Shown: positions 20,665 through 32,746 of the stretch, piece by piece | Numbering within the stretch: the first letter of the stretch is position 1 | Layout: each line of letters starts with the position of its first letter | Origin: Athripsodes cinereus | Taxonomy: Eukaryota; Arthropoda; Insecta; Trichoptera; Leptoceridae | NCBI GenBank assembly: GCA_947579605.1 | Contig: OX388317.1 | Span: forward strand, 19,301,384 to 19,365,383 | DNA length: 64,000 nt | Direction: 5' to 3' | Program-made: the position numbers and the translations under genes | Notes under the pieces: generated by a model | What the model was told of the DNA's origin: nothing | What the model saw: the letters and a program-made list of their open reading frames with translations, nothing else | Database searches by the model: none

Positions 20665-21540
20665 GAATAAGTAATAATATTGAAGCAACAGGGTGAAAAC
20701 CACCACCCTTACAAACAAAAATGCACTCAGACATTCAAAAAGTATACTGTGTAACTATCAAAAAAACTCGTATCCAAATTCCAGACTTATCATTGGTCGA
20801 CAATTTCAACGCAGGCGCAGTGGTGTCTTGAAACAGGGGGAAAGTGGGAGAAGGAGGGTGACAGATGGAGCTTTAACGAATAGTCCGTAGCAGGTTCTAA
20901 CGGGAGGAATACTGTTTCGCGTTTTTCTTATACCTAAGGGTAACATAATCGCGTACTTCATTTAACTTTATCCCCCAACCACCCTTTAACAGACTTCCAC
21001 TACTACTTTCTTCTTCTTCTTTTACACCCCCCCCCCCCCCTTCATTCACATAACTTAATTTTTATTTACCTAACTACCTACATAAAAAATATTTATATTA
21101 TTTTATTTAAACCACAAATTATTCTTTTATTTATTATTATTTACATAAATGTCATTTTAAATAAATTAATTTTAAAGAGCATTTTTAAATACGTTATTCA
21201 CTAATTAATCGTTTAATTGTTTTGTTTAAATTTTGTTTTTTATTACTCTTTTATCATTTTCAGGTTTTTCATGAAGAAGTTTTTAAAATATTTGCATAAA
21301 TAAATTGTGAAATACGGAAAACTTTTTCGCAAGAGCAGGTCATCTGGAAAAATGTAAGTACAACAAAGTTGAATTTTCGTTTTTATTATTGTTTCAATAC
21401 AGTTTTATGTACGAATATGATGTTTTAATATTTTTTTCATGAGTTTTCCTGATACTTTTTTTTATAAAGATTTATTTCAAAATGACTATTATTATTTCTA
21501 TCTGCATATTTTACAAATATTTACTTTATTTATTTTACTT
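20665..21540. other. AT-rich DNA with CTTCTT and poly-C tracts
   Basis: A CTTCTT run followed by TTTACA and an uninterrupted C-run of about 14 (near 21027-21040). This could be an old minus-strand LINE tail. No coding sequence. Confidence 0.45.
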
Positions 21541-21582
21541 ATTTTAGAGGCATTGACTATGTAACAATTACGAGACATTTTC

Positions 21583-21720
21583 AAATAAAATATTTAAAAC
21601 TTGAATCACTATGTTTATTTGTTTACTCGTCAATGGTGCAAGTGCACTGAAATCGCGATAGCGTAATTTAAATTAATGTAACAAATAAACATAGTGATTC
21701 AAGTTTTAAATATTTTATTT
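21583..21720. repeat. inverted repeat (MITE-like)
   Basis: The left arm from about 21583 (AAATATTTTA.. complement, TTGAATCACTATGTTTATTT) and the right arm ending near 21720 match over about 40 bp as reverse complements. The centre is GC-richer (CAAGTGCACTGAAATCGCG). Upstream, TTTTAGAGGCATTGACTATG recurs at 43623 in front of a different element. Confidence 0.7.
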
Positions 21721-22412
21721 ATTTTATTTTATTATCAATTTATTTTCTAGGTTTATTGAGTTTCAATCAAATCATAAACATATTATTAACCCTTTGTAAA
21801 TGAATGTGTAAAAATATTTCTATATTTACAAATCTATGTTATCTTAAACAATTTAAATGAAAAACAAAAATGTGCATCATAACATCGTTTGCAGATTGCT
21901 CACTGGATACCCCATTTATGGGAGTAAGTTGAAAGCATATGTTCTTACAGTGAAAGAAAGAGAGAGATGGGTAGGTTTCTCATTTAATTTGGTCTATTCT
22001 ATTATTTTTTTTTATGAAACGAAGATGATAATTTGAATACTTCACATACGAATAAGAAATGTAATTTTAAAACATGACTCAGTTTTTATCAAATTACATG
22101 ATTTGTTTACACCCAGCGTTTTCGATAGAAATGTTGAAGGGAAAAGGATGATATTATTAAAACATAAATATATTTATAAACTTTTTATGTGAAAACAATT
22201 TGGACCTTGTTTATATAATTTTATTGCGTGTAAGTTTTATTTATATTGAATATCCAAGTATCTATCACATCAAGACATTTTCCTCAAGAGGTGGTAGCCA
22301 CCAGTAGAAGAAGCCAGTAGGAGAATTGCATTATAATAAATGAATTATGTATTATACATAATAAGTCATGTTAAACACTCTTAAATGAAGTTGTATAATG
22401 TCTTACAAATTA

Positions 22413-22535
22413 TTAATTCATTCTTTACTGTACATTGATTACAAACAATTACATAAAAGGTAAACATTCAAATTTGATACAATCAATATACAGAGAGCGA
22501 ATTTATAGCAAAGGCGCGATCTCTCCCAACTAACC
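22413..22535 (-). mobile_element. family-C LINE 3' end
   Basis: TTCATTCTTTACTGTACATT, ACAATTACATAAAAGG and CAATATACAGAGAGCGA in family order; minus orientation; no coding part. Confidence 0.6.
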
Positions 22536-22563
22536 CTTTTATAGATCACCCTTCAACTTAGAT

Positions 22564-22769
22564 CAGGACCCGAAGTCAAAACACATTTTAGCGTTACGTT
22601 TTCATTTCGTTATCATTTGAATATAGACGACGTTGAGAGAAAGTATCAATTTTCACAGCTAAAATACACAATGGCTACGAAAATAGACACTTTCTCGCAA
22701 TTTCGTCTATATTGGAACGATAACGAAACGAAAACGTAACGCTAACATGTGTTTTGACTTCGGGCCCTG
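22564..22769. mobile_element. 206-bp MITE, TIR CAGGRCCCGAAGTC
   Basis: The ends are inverted (CAGGACCCGAAGTCAAAACA and its complement TGTTTTGACTTCGGGCCCTG). The whole element folds on itself through TTAGCGTTACGTTTTC-type blocks and TACGAAAATAGACACTTTC. A second copy is at 49092-49265 and one end only is at 37278-37303. No ORF. The DNA-transposon superfamily is unclear; no target duplication is obvious. Confidence 0.75.
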
Positions 22770-22794
22770 TACGACATGGTATTCGTCTTATATA

Positions 22795-23100
22795 TTAAAT
22801 CATGCATTCATCTGTTCGACGATGTCATCCACTTGTGGGAGTTGGACACCTCGTGGAGTCCCAGGAAAAATAATAAATCTCCCACTCCTTTCTCTAATAA
22901 CATTCATACATTCATACATCGATTATTATATATATTTTATTCTTTTATTGGAATAAAACATTGAAATATGGAGACTAAGACAAAGCTATTTTTGCTTATG
23001 TTATCAAGCTGAAGATGATTGATGGTGTTTTTATTAAATGAGACTGATCTGCTGGTTACCCTACTTGTGAGATATTCCGTGATGGTATAATAGTAGTACC
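22795..23100 (+). repeat. family-B repeat pieces
   Basis: A head-like part (CCTCGTGGAGTCCCAGG, AATCTCCCACTCC at 22850-22895) and a 3' part (ATCTGCTGGTTACCCTACTT, TATTCCGTGATGGTATAATA at 23045-23095), separated by about 150 bp of AT-rich DNA. Confidence 0.45.
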
Positions 23101-23797
23101 TAGTATTTATAGCTTGATGAAGATAAAATAAATTTACGTATTTTTTTTTTTATTTTTTTTTCAATTTTGAATGTTGAAAAAAAAATATATATATATCTAT
23201 AAGAAAAAAAAAAATTACAAAAAAAATTTGTAGGTACATGGGATGTAAGAAGAAGAATTGTGTAAGTAAATTGAGTTTTTAATCAAGCATGTTTTATCCA
23301 AAAATTTAGGGATCCATAAGAAATTTTACGTACAAAATATAAATACCAGTGTATGTAGGGTGTTTTTATTCCCAAGACAACATTTATACTATAAAGCTTA
23401 AACATTCGTGATGGTAAGCAAATATAAATGGAATTCGTGGTGCTTTTACTATGTTGGTATCATTTTAGGTGGAAGAATTCTTTTAAATTTTATGAAACTG
23501 AATTTAGAGTATTCTTTTAAAATTTTGATCAAATCATAAGTTATTATTTTCTAAACTGTTAATAGATTCATTGAACCTTAATAGAAAATATTCTATTAAG
23601 ATTTCGGTGCAGTTGCATAATTTTGATGATCTATTCAAAATTTGAAAACTATGTATCTCCGAATGATTTGTTTTAAAATAATGAGATAGAATACATTGTA
23701 ATCCAATAGTTTTTAATATATTGCAAACTGTTGCATATTTAATGCCTCGAAAATATGTGCAAAAAGCTTTGAACTATTAATATATATCTATCTTTTA

Positions 23798-23965
23798 TTA
23801 CCATCACGACACAATCCACAAGTAGGGAAGCCAGTAGACTAAATGCATACAATTAACATGCAGATAGCCCTTTCGGTGCTAATACCAAAAATAACAGTCA
23901 AGATGGATGGCATTGCTGAATAGTAGATGCTAATTGTCTAGTACTTTGAAATGCCACACTGAAAG
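23798..23965 (-). repeat. family-B repeat fragment
   Basis: TTACCATCACGACACAATCC, CAAGTAGGGAAGCCAGTAGA, AACATGCAGATAGCCCTTTC and GATGGATGGCATTGCTGAA, diverged by scattered changes. Confidence 0.55.
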
Positions 23966-24009
23966 TTGATGTACCTATCGTGACATAGTGTAGTTTGTTT
24001 ACGACATAC

Positions 24010-24470
24010 CGATTTATGATTATACGAAATTTCTTCGAAATACAATTGTTCGAATTAACAATTCTTCAAAAAAGTAGTTATTCGAATAAGCAATCTCAAT
24101 GTTAAAAAAATAAATTATTGGCATTTTTTGATCTAATCCAAAAAAATTGTGTGGTTATGTTGCTTTCTTTTTCATTATTGTTACCAATAAGAAAAAATAA
24201 CATTCCAAGATCAAATAAAAAAAGTCGGTATAAATTTGAGAATTTTTTTTATTGGTACCTAAGTTTTTACCAACATAACATTGTACAAATTCGAAGAATT
24301 TTAAAATTCGGATAATTGTTGTTACCAATATGACGTATAAAAATTCGAACAATTGTGTTTTCTGATAATTTTGGATTAAAAAAAGTAAATTCGAACAAAT
24401 GTTTTATCGATGAATCGTAGATTCGAATGATTGTAATTCGAATAATTTTCCTGTCACCCTGGTATATAGG
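24010..24470. repeat. TTCGAA-iteron foldback element
   Basis: At least seven TTCGAA-centred motifs (near 24035, 24049, 24083, 24292, 24344, 24389, 24422 and 24437), mostly followed or preceded by CAATTG-like bases, occur in inverted orientation at the two sides of an AT-rich centre. The right edge reads CCTGTCACCCTGG. The pattern suggests a non-autonomous DNA element with subterminal repeats. The open frames here (for example 24267-24497 on the minus strand) are by-products. Confidence 0.5.
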
Positions 24471-24479
24471 TAGGATTTC

Positions 24480-26440
24480 CTTTCGACAACTTTCCACCCT
24501 GTATAGAGTGGCAGGCTCTCATTTATATTCCCGTTAATATATTATTATTACTTGGAGTCGTCCTCATCCCAAACTGACGGATGACCGGCGGCGAAAATAT
24601 TTCTATATATTGTACATAATATAAACTACTATATTGGCAGTCAAACTAAATTGTGCGGCTGTTTGAAATACGATTATTGTCTCGATAGATAAGTTTGTAC
24701 TTTATTTTGCTATTGGCATACTTTTTAAAAATATTCACATCTTACTAAACTTTGACCATTTGACATCAAAGCGTTTTTCACAAATGGGGAATAAATAGAG
24801 ATATAGGTACCTACTCGTTTTTTTTGTATTGATATCGTATATTAAAAATTACCTAATTGGTCAAAAGCCGTCTCTATCGTTTATTATATTTTGTAGTATT
24901 CAATTATAAACAATACCTCAAAACAGCAACCAAGGTTGCTGGTGTCAGAGGCGTGCAGTATTACAAATCTGGTAAAACAATTCATAAATTAATTATTTGA
25001 TATTATAGCAAAATATAAGACACCAGAGCAAAAAATCACAGAACAGCAACACTATTGACAAAAAAAAAAAACACAAAACACCAGACACTATAACAAACAT
25101 TGAAAAGTCATTACTAAATCTTGAATCCTCTTTCCAATATTATATGTTTCATTCCATCCAATTATAGGATTCTACCACTTTTGTACAAAATAATGAGCTA
25201 TTACAATTCTTTATAAGGATTTTTTTTATTGTTTGCAAAGAAACTGTTATCAATCAAATTTCTTTGAGTGTGGAGATCAATATTTTTGTATTATTTATTG
25301 ATTAGGTCTTGTATTCTTTAACCTCTCTAGGGGTCTCTATTCAGTAAGATTGGCGCAGAGACACACAGTTATAAGACGAGTGTTATAGTATGTACAATTG
25401 CACTTAATTGAATAAAAAACCAACGAGGTATAGTATATTTCGTACGTAAATTATAAATATTATTTTTAAATAAAAAATAAAAATAAAATAATCTTAATTG
25501 TGAAATAAACAATATAACACAAATGGCGGGTTTATTGCCTTTAGGCAATTTCTACCAACCAACCAAAAGTGAGAGAGATACAAGACACAATTAAAATTGA
25601 TGTACACATTTTTATTGGTAGGAAGAGGAAAATTTGTATATTATTTATTAAACTGCATTCACCGACATTAAACATTAAATTCACCGACTAAGATACAATT
25701 GTTGGAGATGCTGTAAGAACGTGAATAATTCAGTTAGATATTTTCTTTCCCATATATTTCCATGTCTATCGAATGGATATAAAGCGTTGTTTTATTGTAC
25801 TTTGGATTTATTAATTTTGACATTATATTTTCATATATTGTATTATTATTATTTAACTCTATATAATATATTATGTAGATATACTAGGAATTAGCATATT
25901 TTTAGGGGATGGAGTTATGAAAGTATGTAACAAAATTTATTCAAATATATTTATATAATGAATATTCAGGTTAGTTGGATGAAAACCTGGTATCGCGTAG
26001 GACATGTTTGAGAAAATATAATCTCAATTCGATAATAATGTAGTGGAAAACTTAAAATTAAAAAAAATACGTAAACATATAAAATATGAATTTATATACC
26101 TAGGCGAACCAATTTAATAAGCATTTTTTATTTGCAATGTATTAAATTCTTTTTTTTTTTTGGTTATCCACCCGTTATCGAGTGACTTGAGTATATTAAA
26201 TTCTAAATAGAATATTGATTAACGGCACCACCTTTTTTTCTAAATAATATTTTATAAATACCTACTTAAGTTTTAACGTTTGCAAGTGAATGATATTTGA
26301 AAAAAACATGAAAATCATGACAAGAGGCGTGCAGTTGACTTGGTGAATTTACCAACGATCTGTTTGCGAAAAGTTAATAATATTATAGATTCGTACTAAT
26401 GTATCGTTTGTACTATCTCTGGTACTAATCTGATAGTACG
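24480..26440. other. AT-rich DNA, no gene
   Basis: Only a short diverged family-C-like piece at 25515-25562 (GGCGGGTTTATTGCC, minus) is recognisable. Confidence 0.5.
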
Positions 26441-26449
26441 TACCTACCA

Positions 26450-26565
26450 ATGAATCGTTGTGAAGATAACTGAAAAAAAAAACACAATATGTATGTAGTT
26501 AACTTCCAAATGACTTCGCGTACTAGTTTTCGGAGACTCTCGTCTCCATCATCAGGCGATTAGTA
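26450..26565 (-). repeat. repeat end with hammerhead-like core (PLE-like?)
   Basis: On the minus strand CTGATGA (26555-26549) is followed by one T, a perfect 6-bp stem GGAGAC/GTCTCC closed by a GAGA loop, and then GAAA (26531-26528). Next comes GCGAAGT.CATTTGGAAGTTAA, shared with 43660-43700 and 51820-51860. CTGANGA plus stem plus GAAA is the hammerhead core layout. Four flanking bases (TCGC and GCGA) could form stem I. The extra T before stem II is non-canonical. Confidence 0.5.
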
Positions 26566-26599
26566 AAAAAGTGAAATAAGATACAGAGACAAACAGTAT

Positions 26600-28080
26600 T
26601 TATAGGATTTGAACAAAAGAAAGTTGGAAGAAGCCCGTGTTGATAAGAAAGTAATTATAATTCAGTGATAAAAAACTATTGGAAAGTGAACCGCTGTGGA
26701 CGGATTCACGAGAGAATAATTTAAGAAAAACACTTATAAATATCTAACTTCTCCATCGTTCGTTGTGAAATTTCGTTAGTATTTTTCTCAGTGTATTCTT
26801 TACCGGAAAAATGAAGATAGATCGATAGTAAAATCGAAAACATCCAATGTTACACATCATATATATTTATTTCTATACTGCTTATATTATGTAAAGTAAA
26901 TGGACAAGGGCCTTGAATACCTTCGCTTTATCAGATTTGTGTGAGTGGAAAATTGTTAGTACCTGAGTCGATAAAAATACATTCATCTCCTTGGTACCCA
27001 CCATCTCTCTTTTTGCTACAAACCGCAAAAAATATATTATTCAATATTAGGTAAATAAAATTATAATAATCATATTAATATTTGTATACGTTTGTATGTA
27101 TGTATGTAGGTAGGTACTTTTGTATGTGTTCGCTGAAAACCTTAAACTAATATTCGTACAAATCGGTATGGTAAATTGCCAATGCTCCATGAAGTCTATA
27201 TTCGTTCTTTTTAATACAGAAGTTTGAAAATCATCTTTAATATATTAGTGAGTTATCTAGAAGCATTATCATACTCTTCTATAATAGATATTGAACTATA
27301 ATGTTCGATAAAAAAAAAAACAAAAAAAAAACACTATTTGTTTTTATTTACTTTAACCTCATAGTTTCTTGTGCTAACAGCTATTGTATGTTAAATATGT
27401 GTTTTAATTACCTATTTGAATGATTTTAATAAAATAAATAACATTATATTAAAGTAGTCTCCCTTAGTGAATTTGACCCTTATGCTAGATTTTTTTGTGC
27501 CATATTGAATTCTAGGTATAATATTACGAAAAAAAGCCATTTTAATATTTTTCATTTAGGTATAAGAATAATAATTATAATTATAATTTATACATTAAAA
27601 TTATGTAGAAATAATTATGTTAAATATTAAAACTTGTCATTTTCACATACAAATAAACAAACTTTTTGAGTGTTACTGTATTTTTTACTGTTTTTCTAGT
27701 CAGTAAATATAATAAATTTTCTAGTCAGTAATAATCTGGTTTTACTTACAAAAAAAATGACAAAAAAAATCTACAACATGACTGCGGTACCTGCTAAAAT
27801 ATAGTACTTAACTAATAATACAGCATGTAGTAGATTTAGTTTGACAATCTTCTTTTTTTTTTTAAAAAAAAGTAGCTATATTTACAAAAGTATATCAAAA
27901 AACACGTGCAACCTAAAGTATTCATTTTACATTCTTTATTTTGGGTTACATAATTTGCATAAATAATTTGTTTACAATAATAATTAATTTCATTAAATAT
28001 GCCGGCTGTAAGAGATAGTAAAGTTAATAATAATAATTCTGAGTTGAGGCATGTATGTGACTTAGTGATATGATATATTT
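26600..28080. other. AT-rich DNA, no gene
   Basis: Simple A/T runs only. No ORF above background. Confidence 0.5.
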
Positions 28081-28083
28081 TAT

Positions 28084-28188
28084 GGCCGAATTCTACCCCT
28101 ATACGGGGTGTTTAACACCCCTTGTGAGGTATGAAAGGTGTCGTCTGCCGTTTCCGTCATATTGCACCTAATAATAATAATAATAACA
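28084..28188 (+). repeat. short repeat end with TAA tail
   Basis: A moderately GC-rich stretch with a hairpin (ATACGGGGTG..CACCCCTT) ends in a (TAA)n microsatellite at about 28171-28187, as in LINE/SINE 3' ends. Confidence 0.35.
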
Positions 28189-28199
28189 AAACTCAGCCA

Positions 28200-29530
28200 C
28201 ACATTCATCAACCCTATCACCGCCATACTCAAAATATTAAAAACACTCATTATTTTGTGTTTTTTTTCTTTTTAAATTTATTGTAATATTCTAGGTGTTG
28301 ATGAAATCGGTTATAAAATTAGGAATCAACCACACGTCATTCCAAACATGCAATTAAATTTCTCTGTCATTAATAGGTAAATAATCTTTTGGACATGCAA
28401 AAACCTAAATTAGAACAGAAACCGCCTTTACATTTCTCGCTGAGAAATTTTAATGACCAACTGTCTTTTTCGTGGTATTCTAAAAAGGTGAACACATAAT
28501 TTTTTTTTAAGATGCGTCGTTTTGTGGGAAAACAGCCCTAAGGGCCCATTCAATAATCATTACATCTCCTGAACAATAGGGCCTTCAACCTTGCGCTGAA
28601 CACCTCCACACTTTCCAGAGTTTCTATGGAATTTAATTTAAAAAAAAGTAGTTACTTAACATACTTCCAATGGCTCAATACCACATGCAAATTTTATGTA
28701 GACTTCAAAAAGTGGTTTTGCTATTTTCCCATTTCTATTAGTGCAATAACTTTCCTGTCACAGAATTCAACTCCATCAAATCCCAATTGATATCATTTTA
28801 GAGCTTTTATTTAAGCTTGTCTCACAATCATACAAAAACCTCCAGATTAACACATTTTGCAGGAGATACTCTATATAAAATACTTATTTATTCATTCATT
28901 TAATAAAAATAGTGTTTCATACTATACCGTTATATTATTTCTTTTTGAGAATGTTCTTTCCCTTTTGTAGCTAAACTGTTCGTATAAGATATAGAATAAT
29001 GCTATATTGTTAAAAAATAATACAACTTCTATACCCTCCTAGCAATACCCAATACTATTCTGCTTAAAGATTGACCACATTGAGAAGATAGAATAATTCC
29101 GTGTTTTCCGGCAGCTACATTCAAAAGACATTATCTGTCATCTTCTATTACGTACCTTTAAATTCAAAGGACTCTATCTCGCAAACCTCAGGTGTTGTTA
29201 CGTGAAGCGAAGCGATTCATTTCACTGACCACACAATGTCTGAATTCGGAAACTTGGAGAAAATGAATTTGGGACGTGACGCTATAAACGTTTTGCCGAT
29301 GAAATAAATAAAATAGGTATTGATTTAATCCTTTCAGTTACACGTACCTATCTAAAAACCTATGCAGTAATGTATTATTTTTCGTTTGAAAATAGAAAAA
29401 TAAATAATATGTAACCGAAAGTACGTGTACATAATTTTTAGATACTTACCTATAGATATATATTTTATATACCTGAAATTCATGTTATAATCGCAAAGGC
29501 TACAAAAAAGAATAAATCAGTTTCCCACAC
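28200..29530. other. AT-rich DNA, no gene
   Basis: I see nothing supportable here. Confidence 0.45.
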
Positions 29531-29534
29531 TTTT

Positions 29535-29665
29535 CCAAAACTTCTTCTTCTTCTATCGGTGCCGTATCAGGTGTCCCTGACGACGGCGATCACTCTGGAG
29601 AAAGCTTCCTGTCCTGCGATGTTCGGAACAGCTCTCCCATCTGAGTTATTCCGGTTCATTGCCAT
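29535..29665 (-). pseudogene. RTE-like LINE ORF2 3' fragment
   Basis: The minus strand matches 205-325: CCGGAATAACTCAGATGG, AGCTGTTCCGAACATCGCAG, GACAGGAAGCTTTCTCC, GTGATCGCCGTCGTCAGGG, then a GAAGAA-type tail. Frames are broken. Confidence 0.65.
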
Positions 29666-29867
29666 ATATTACACAGATACGACATCCGCCTCCAAAAAAA
29701 AAACTTAAACATTCTTAAATCAAAATATATTTTAAAATCTTTGATTTCAATGATACAGTTAATATTGTCAAGAGACGGTACTTGGTAGAAATTCATGTAA
29801 AATTGATAAAAATGAAACACTTATTAAATATTTCAACAGTGACTTAAAAAATAAAGTAAAGCTTCAC

Positions 29868-29945
29868 TCTACGTTAGCCTGATGATGGGAGCGGAAGCTC
29901 TTGAAAGCCGGCTTGTGATAAATAAAGTAACTGTGAAAGTACTAA
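29868..29945 (+). repeat. repeat end with hammerhead-like core
   Basis: CTGATGA (29879-29885), one T, stem GGGAGC/GCTCTT with a GGAA loop, then GAAA (29903-29906) and AATAAAGTAACTGTG downstream. Same layout as 26450-26565, different stem sequence. Confidence 0.45.
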
Positions 29946-29949
29946 ATAT

Positions 29950-30625
29950 AAGTGTTTTATTAAGTGCACCACCTTAATTTCAAAGATGCATGCACTTACA
30001 GTATGAACCACATTTGTACAGGCATGCAAATATTTTTTTTTTTCAGAATGATGCGTTCCACAATTTGCTAGAAGGTATTTACCTATTAACTTTAACTGTA
30101 AATTTGGGATTTAATTCAAAATAATTTCCAAAAAAATGTGAACCTCAAAGTTTTTTCATATATCAAAGTTGGTTTTACTAATGTCATCATTTAGTTTCAT
30201 GCACAATAAGCGTTTCCAAATATTAACTTCTAATAGTTCAAATAAAAGATATACTTTTCAAGTAGATGTATGTACTTCACTATCGGTTAATTATATATTA
30301 CAATTTATTATAATATGTGTATGATCACGTTTTACCTATTTCAAGATTTTTTTCCCAACAAAAATATTCGTTTGAGCTCAAAACTAATATTCCTAACTGA
30401 GCATTTAATATAAGCAGTCTCTAATATTCTCTTGACTAATATTTTTTCCTGGAAGCAGTAATAAATTATGTTTTAATTAAAATTGTTAATATATTATTAC
30501 CTAGCATATAGTATATTTTTTAGGTTATACTACAATGGTTCCTAACCTAAGGTACGTGATTCCTCAGAGGTACAAAGTGTAAAATTTAAGGGGTAAATTT
30601 TAATAACTCTATCAATATACTTGTG
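29950..30625. other. AT-rich DNA, no gene
   Basis: I see nothing supportable here. Confidence 0.45.
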
Positions 30626-30631
30626 GTGCTA

Positions 30632-30748
30632 CGTAGACGACGTCTGTCTAACTATGTTGACCATGCCTTCTTCGTGGCTGGTTCGTTGCTGTGGAATAAA
30701 ATTCACTATGATTTGCGAACTCTAGAGAGGGTGGACGTAGCAAGGTAA
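30632..30748 (+). pseudogene. LINE ORF2 C-terminal remnant
   Basis: A 38-codon frame ending in TAA reads RRRLSNYVDHAFFVAGSLLW followed by NKIHYDLRTLERVDVAR. A small residue, then W-N, then LR and a basic end is the usual last segment of CR1-like LINE polymerases. The fragment is less AT-rich than the surrounding DNA. Confidence 0.45.
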
Positions 30749-31604
30749 AATACTCTTTTGCTCACGAGGTGTCATGATTCTTGAATAGACTCATGCAATG
30801 GTTATTCCACTAAACGATGCATTTAAAAAATGTCTTTTTAATAGTTGTTATTTAAAGGCTCTAAAATGGGAGTAAACTCAATAATTTTCATATGATTTTT
30901 TTTTTGAAATGACAATCCTTTGCACCGACTACCACCATTAAAACATTGAAATCCAACATCAACCTAAATGATGAGCTAAATCACAGCATACTTGAAAGAG
31001 ATCAAAAGGTATACCTACAACTATACATGTTTAATGGGAGTTACGGACAATAGATTTACCATAATGGCGCCCTTGAGGTCATGACATGAGTAATCTACAC
31101 TTTGCAAAATTAAAGGCTAAAGATTCTTATAGATTTTACTCTTAAATTATAAAAAAAAAATTTCATCAGCTTTTGTATTGAATACTATAAAATGTTCCTA
31201 CAACATTTTGTTTCTTCATATTTTTGAGATACACAATGCCAAAAAAAGTTTTTGGTAAGGGGTACCTAGTTTTGAAAGTTTGGGAACATTTTGTCTTATG
31301 AGTTTTTGATAATTATTACTACCTCTGCAGACGACCTTATTGAATTCAAGTTAATTATTATTGATAATGAATTTCCAACTAAGATTTTTTTTATAAAATA
31401 CTTATAACTCAAATGAGACATTTATTATTTGAAATTAATCCTCACTGCAACCACGTATTTTTTTTTTATTAAGTTTAATTTTAATTTCTCAAAATGTATT
31501 TTCAATACTATTTTGAAAATCAATTAAAGGATAAATGACCCGTTAAAAAAACTTTTTTATATCGATTGATTTACTGAGAGCTCATGCATATTTTTGCTTG
31601 ATAC

Positions 31605-31825
31605 TTTTCGAGTGTCCTGTAAGAAGCAGGTCCACGATAAACATCAATTAGGTATAGGTATAGGACATTTAACATATTCAATTCAACGGTGAGATTTATG
31701 CCACCCATCTTGGATGTCTTACTGTATTAACAGAACGGATTGGGACGACCTGTGAGTATGTTCATAGCTTATGGTGTCGAGTGGCTACCCCTATTTGTGA
31801 GAAATACCGTAATGGTATAGAATAT
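31605..31825 (+). repeat. family-B repeat
   Basis: CTTTTCGAGTGTCCTGTAAG, AGCAGG, ATGCCACCCATCTTGGATGT, GAGTGGCTACCCCTATTTGT and AATACCGTAATGGTATAGAA, in family order. Confidence 0.6.
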
Positions 31826-32027
31826 ACTGATAGGTAGACAAATTTCTACACTTATGTCTCAGTGTAAGAATTTAACTTTCACGAAATAAAACGAATGTGA
31901 TTTCGAAGCCAGATTCGTATCCCGTGGAGACCTCGGTAAAAGAATAGGTTTCCACTCTTTTCTGTAAGATTACGAGTGTTCTATAAAAAGCAGGTGTTTG
32001 TAAAACCTCAGGTTTAAGACAATTTTA

Positions 32028-32160
32028 TTTATTTTATTCTTCACTGTTCATTGGTTACAATATTTCAAATCAATATAAAATTACTAAAAAATATCACTAT
32101 AATTCAATTCAATGTACAGAGGACGAGTTTATTGCTAAAATGCGATGTCTTCCAACTTTC
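32028..32160 (-). mobile_element. family-C LINE 3' end
   Basis: Tail TTTATTTATTTTATTCTTCA, then ATGTACAGAGGACGAGTTTA and TTGCTAAAATGCGATG; minus orientation; diverged. Confidence 0.55.
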
Positions 32161-32219
32161 AATTTACATCCACAAACTATTTGCAAAATTCATTTTTAAG
32201 GCGAACTTGCGCGCTTTAT

Positions 32220-32746
32220 AACTCATTTTTTCGGGGTTTGGATTTCTTTTCGTTGAGTGTGCGAGAGTTCAGGGAGGGTGTCTCGGGGGCCCTGGATTCA
32301 TCTGTTGTTCCATAGGGGAATTTGCTTTCCTACTTTCATAATATGGTAAACGCTACTTTTGGAGATTGGATTAGTGGACTTTGGTGGGTTGTATGTTTTT
32401 ATATTTTTGCATTTATTTGTTTTTTTACATTTTTCGCATTATATACATTTTGCATTTTATACCTTTTACATTTTTTGCATTTTTACAATTTTTTGCATTT
32501 TAACATCTTATATATTTTATACTTTTTTTAAATTTTTTACATTTATTTACATTTTTTACACCTTTACATTTTAACATTTTACACATTTTTTTACATTTAT
32601 ATGTCTTTTATCATTTTAAGTCTCAAATTTATGTCTATTAGATTGGTAAAAAGGGGATCTTAATTGGTTTGTCTATTGTTGTCTTTTAATGTCTATACTA
32701 ATTGTTTCAACTGTCTGATCCTTACTGAATAAATAAAATAAAACAA
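32220..32746 (+). mobile_element. LINE 3' UTR with degenerate T-rich repeats
   Basis: A stretch of degenerate ACATTTTT/GCATTTTT units (32396-32605) is followed by a tail TGAATAAATAAAATAAAAC (32725-32745). It resembles the 3' UTR at 5795-6355. The frames at 32322-32574 simply read the T-rich repeats. Confidence 0.4.

Noticed and set aside
32322..32574. Phe/Tyr-rich frames
   Set aside because: Translation of the degenerate ACATTTTT repeat in a LINE 3' UTR.
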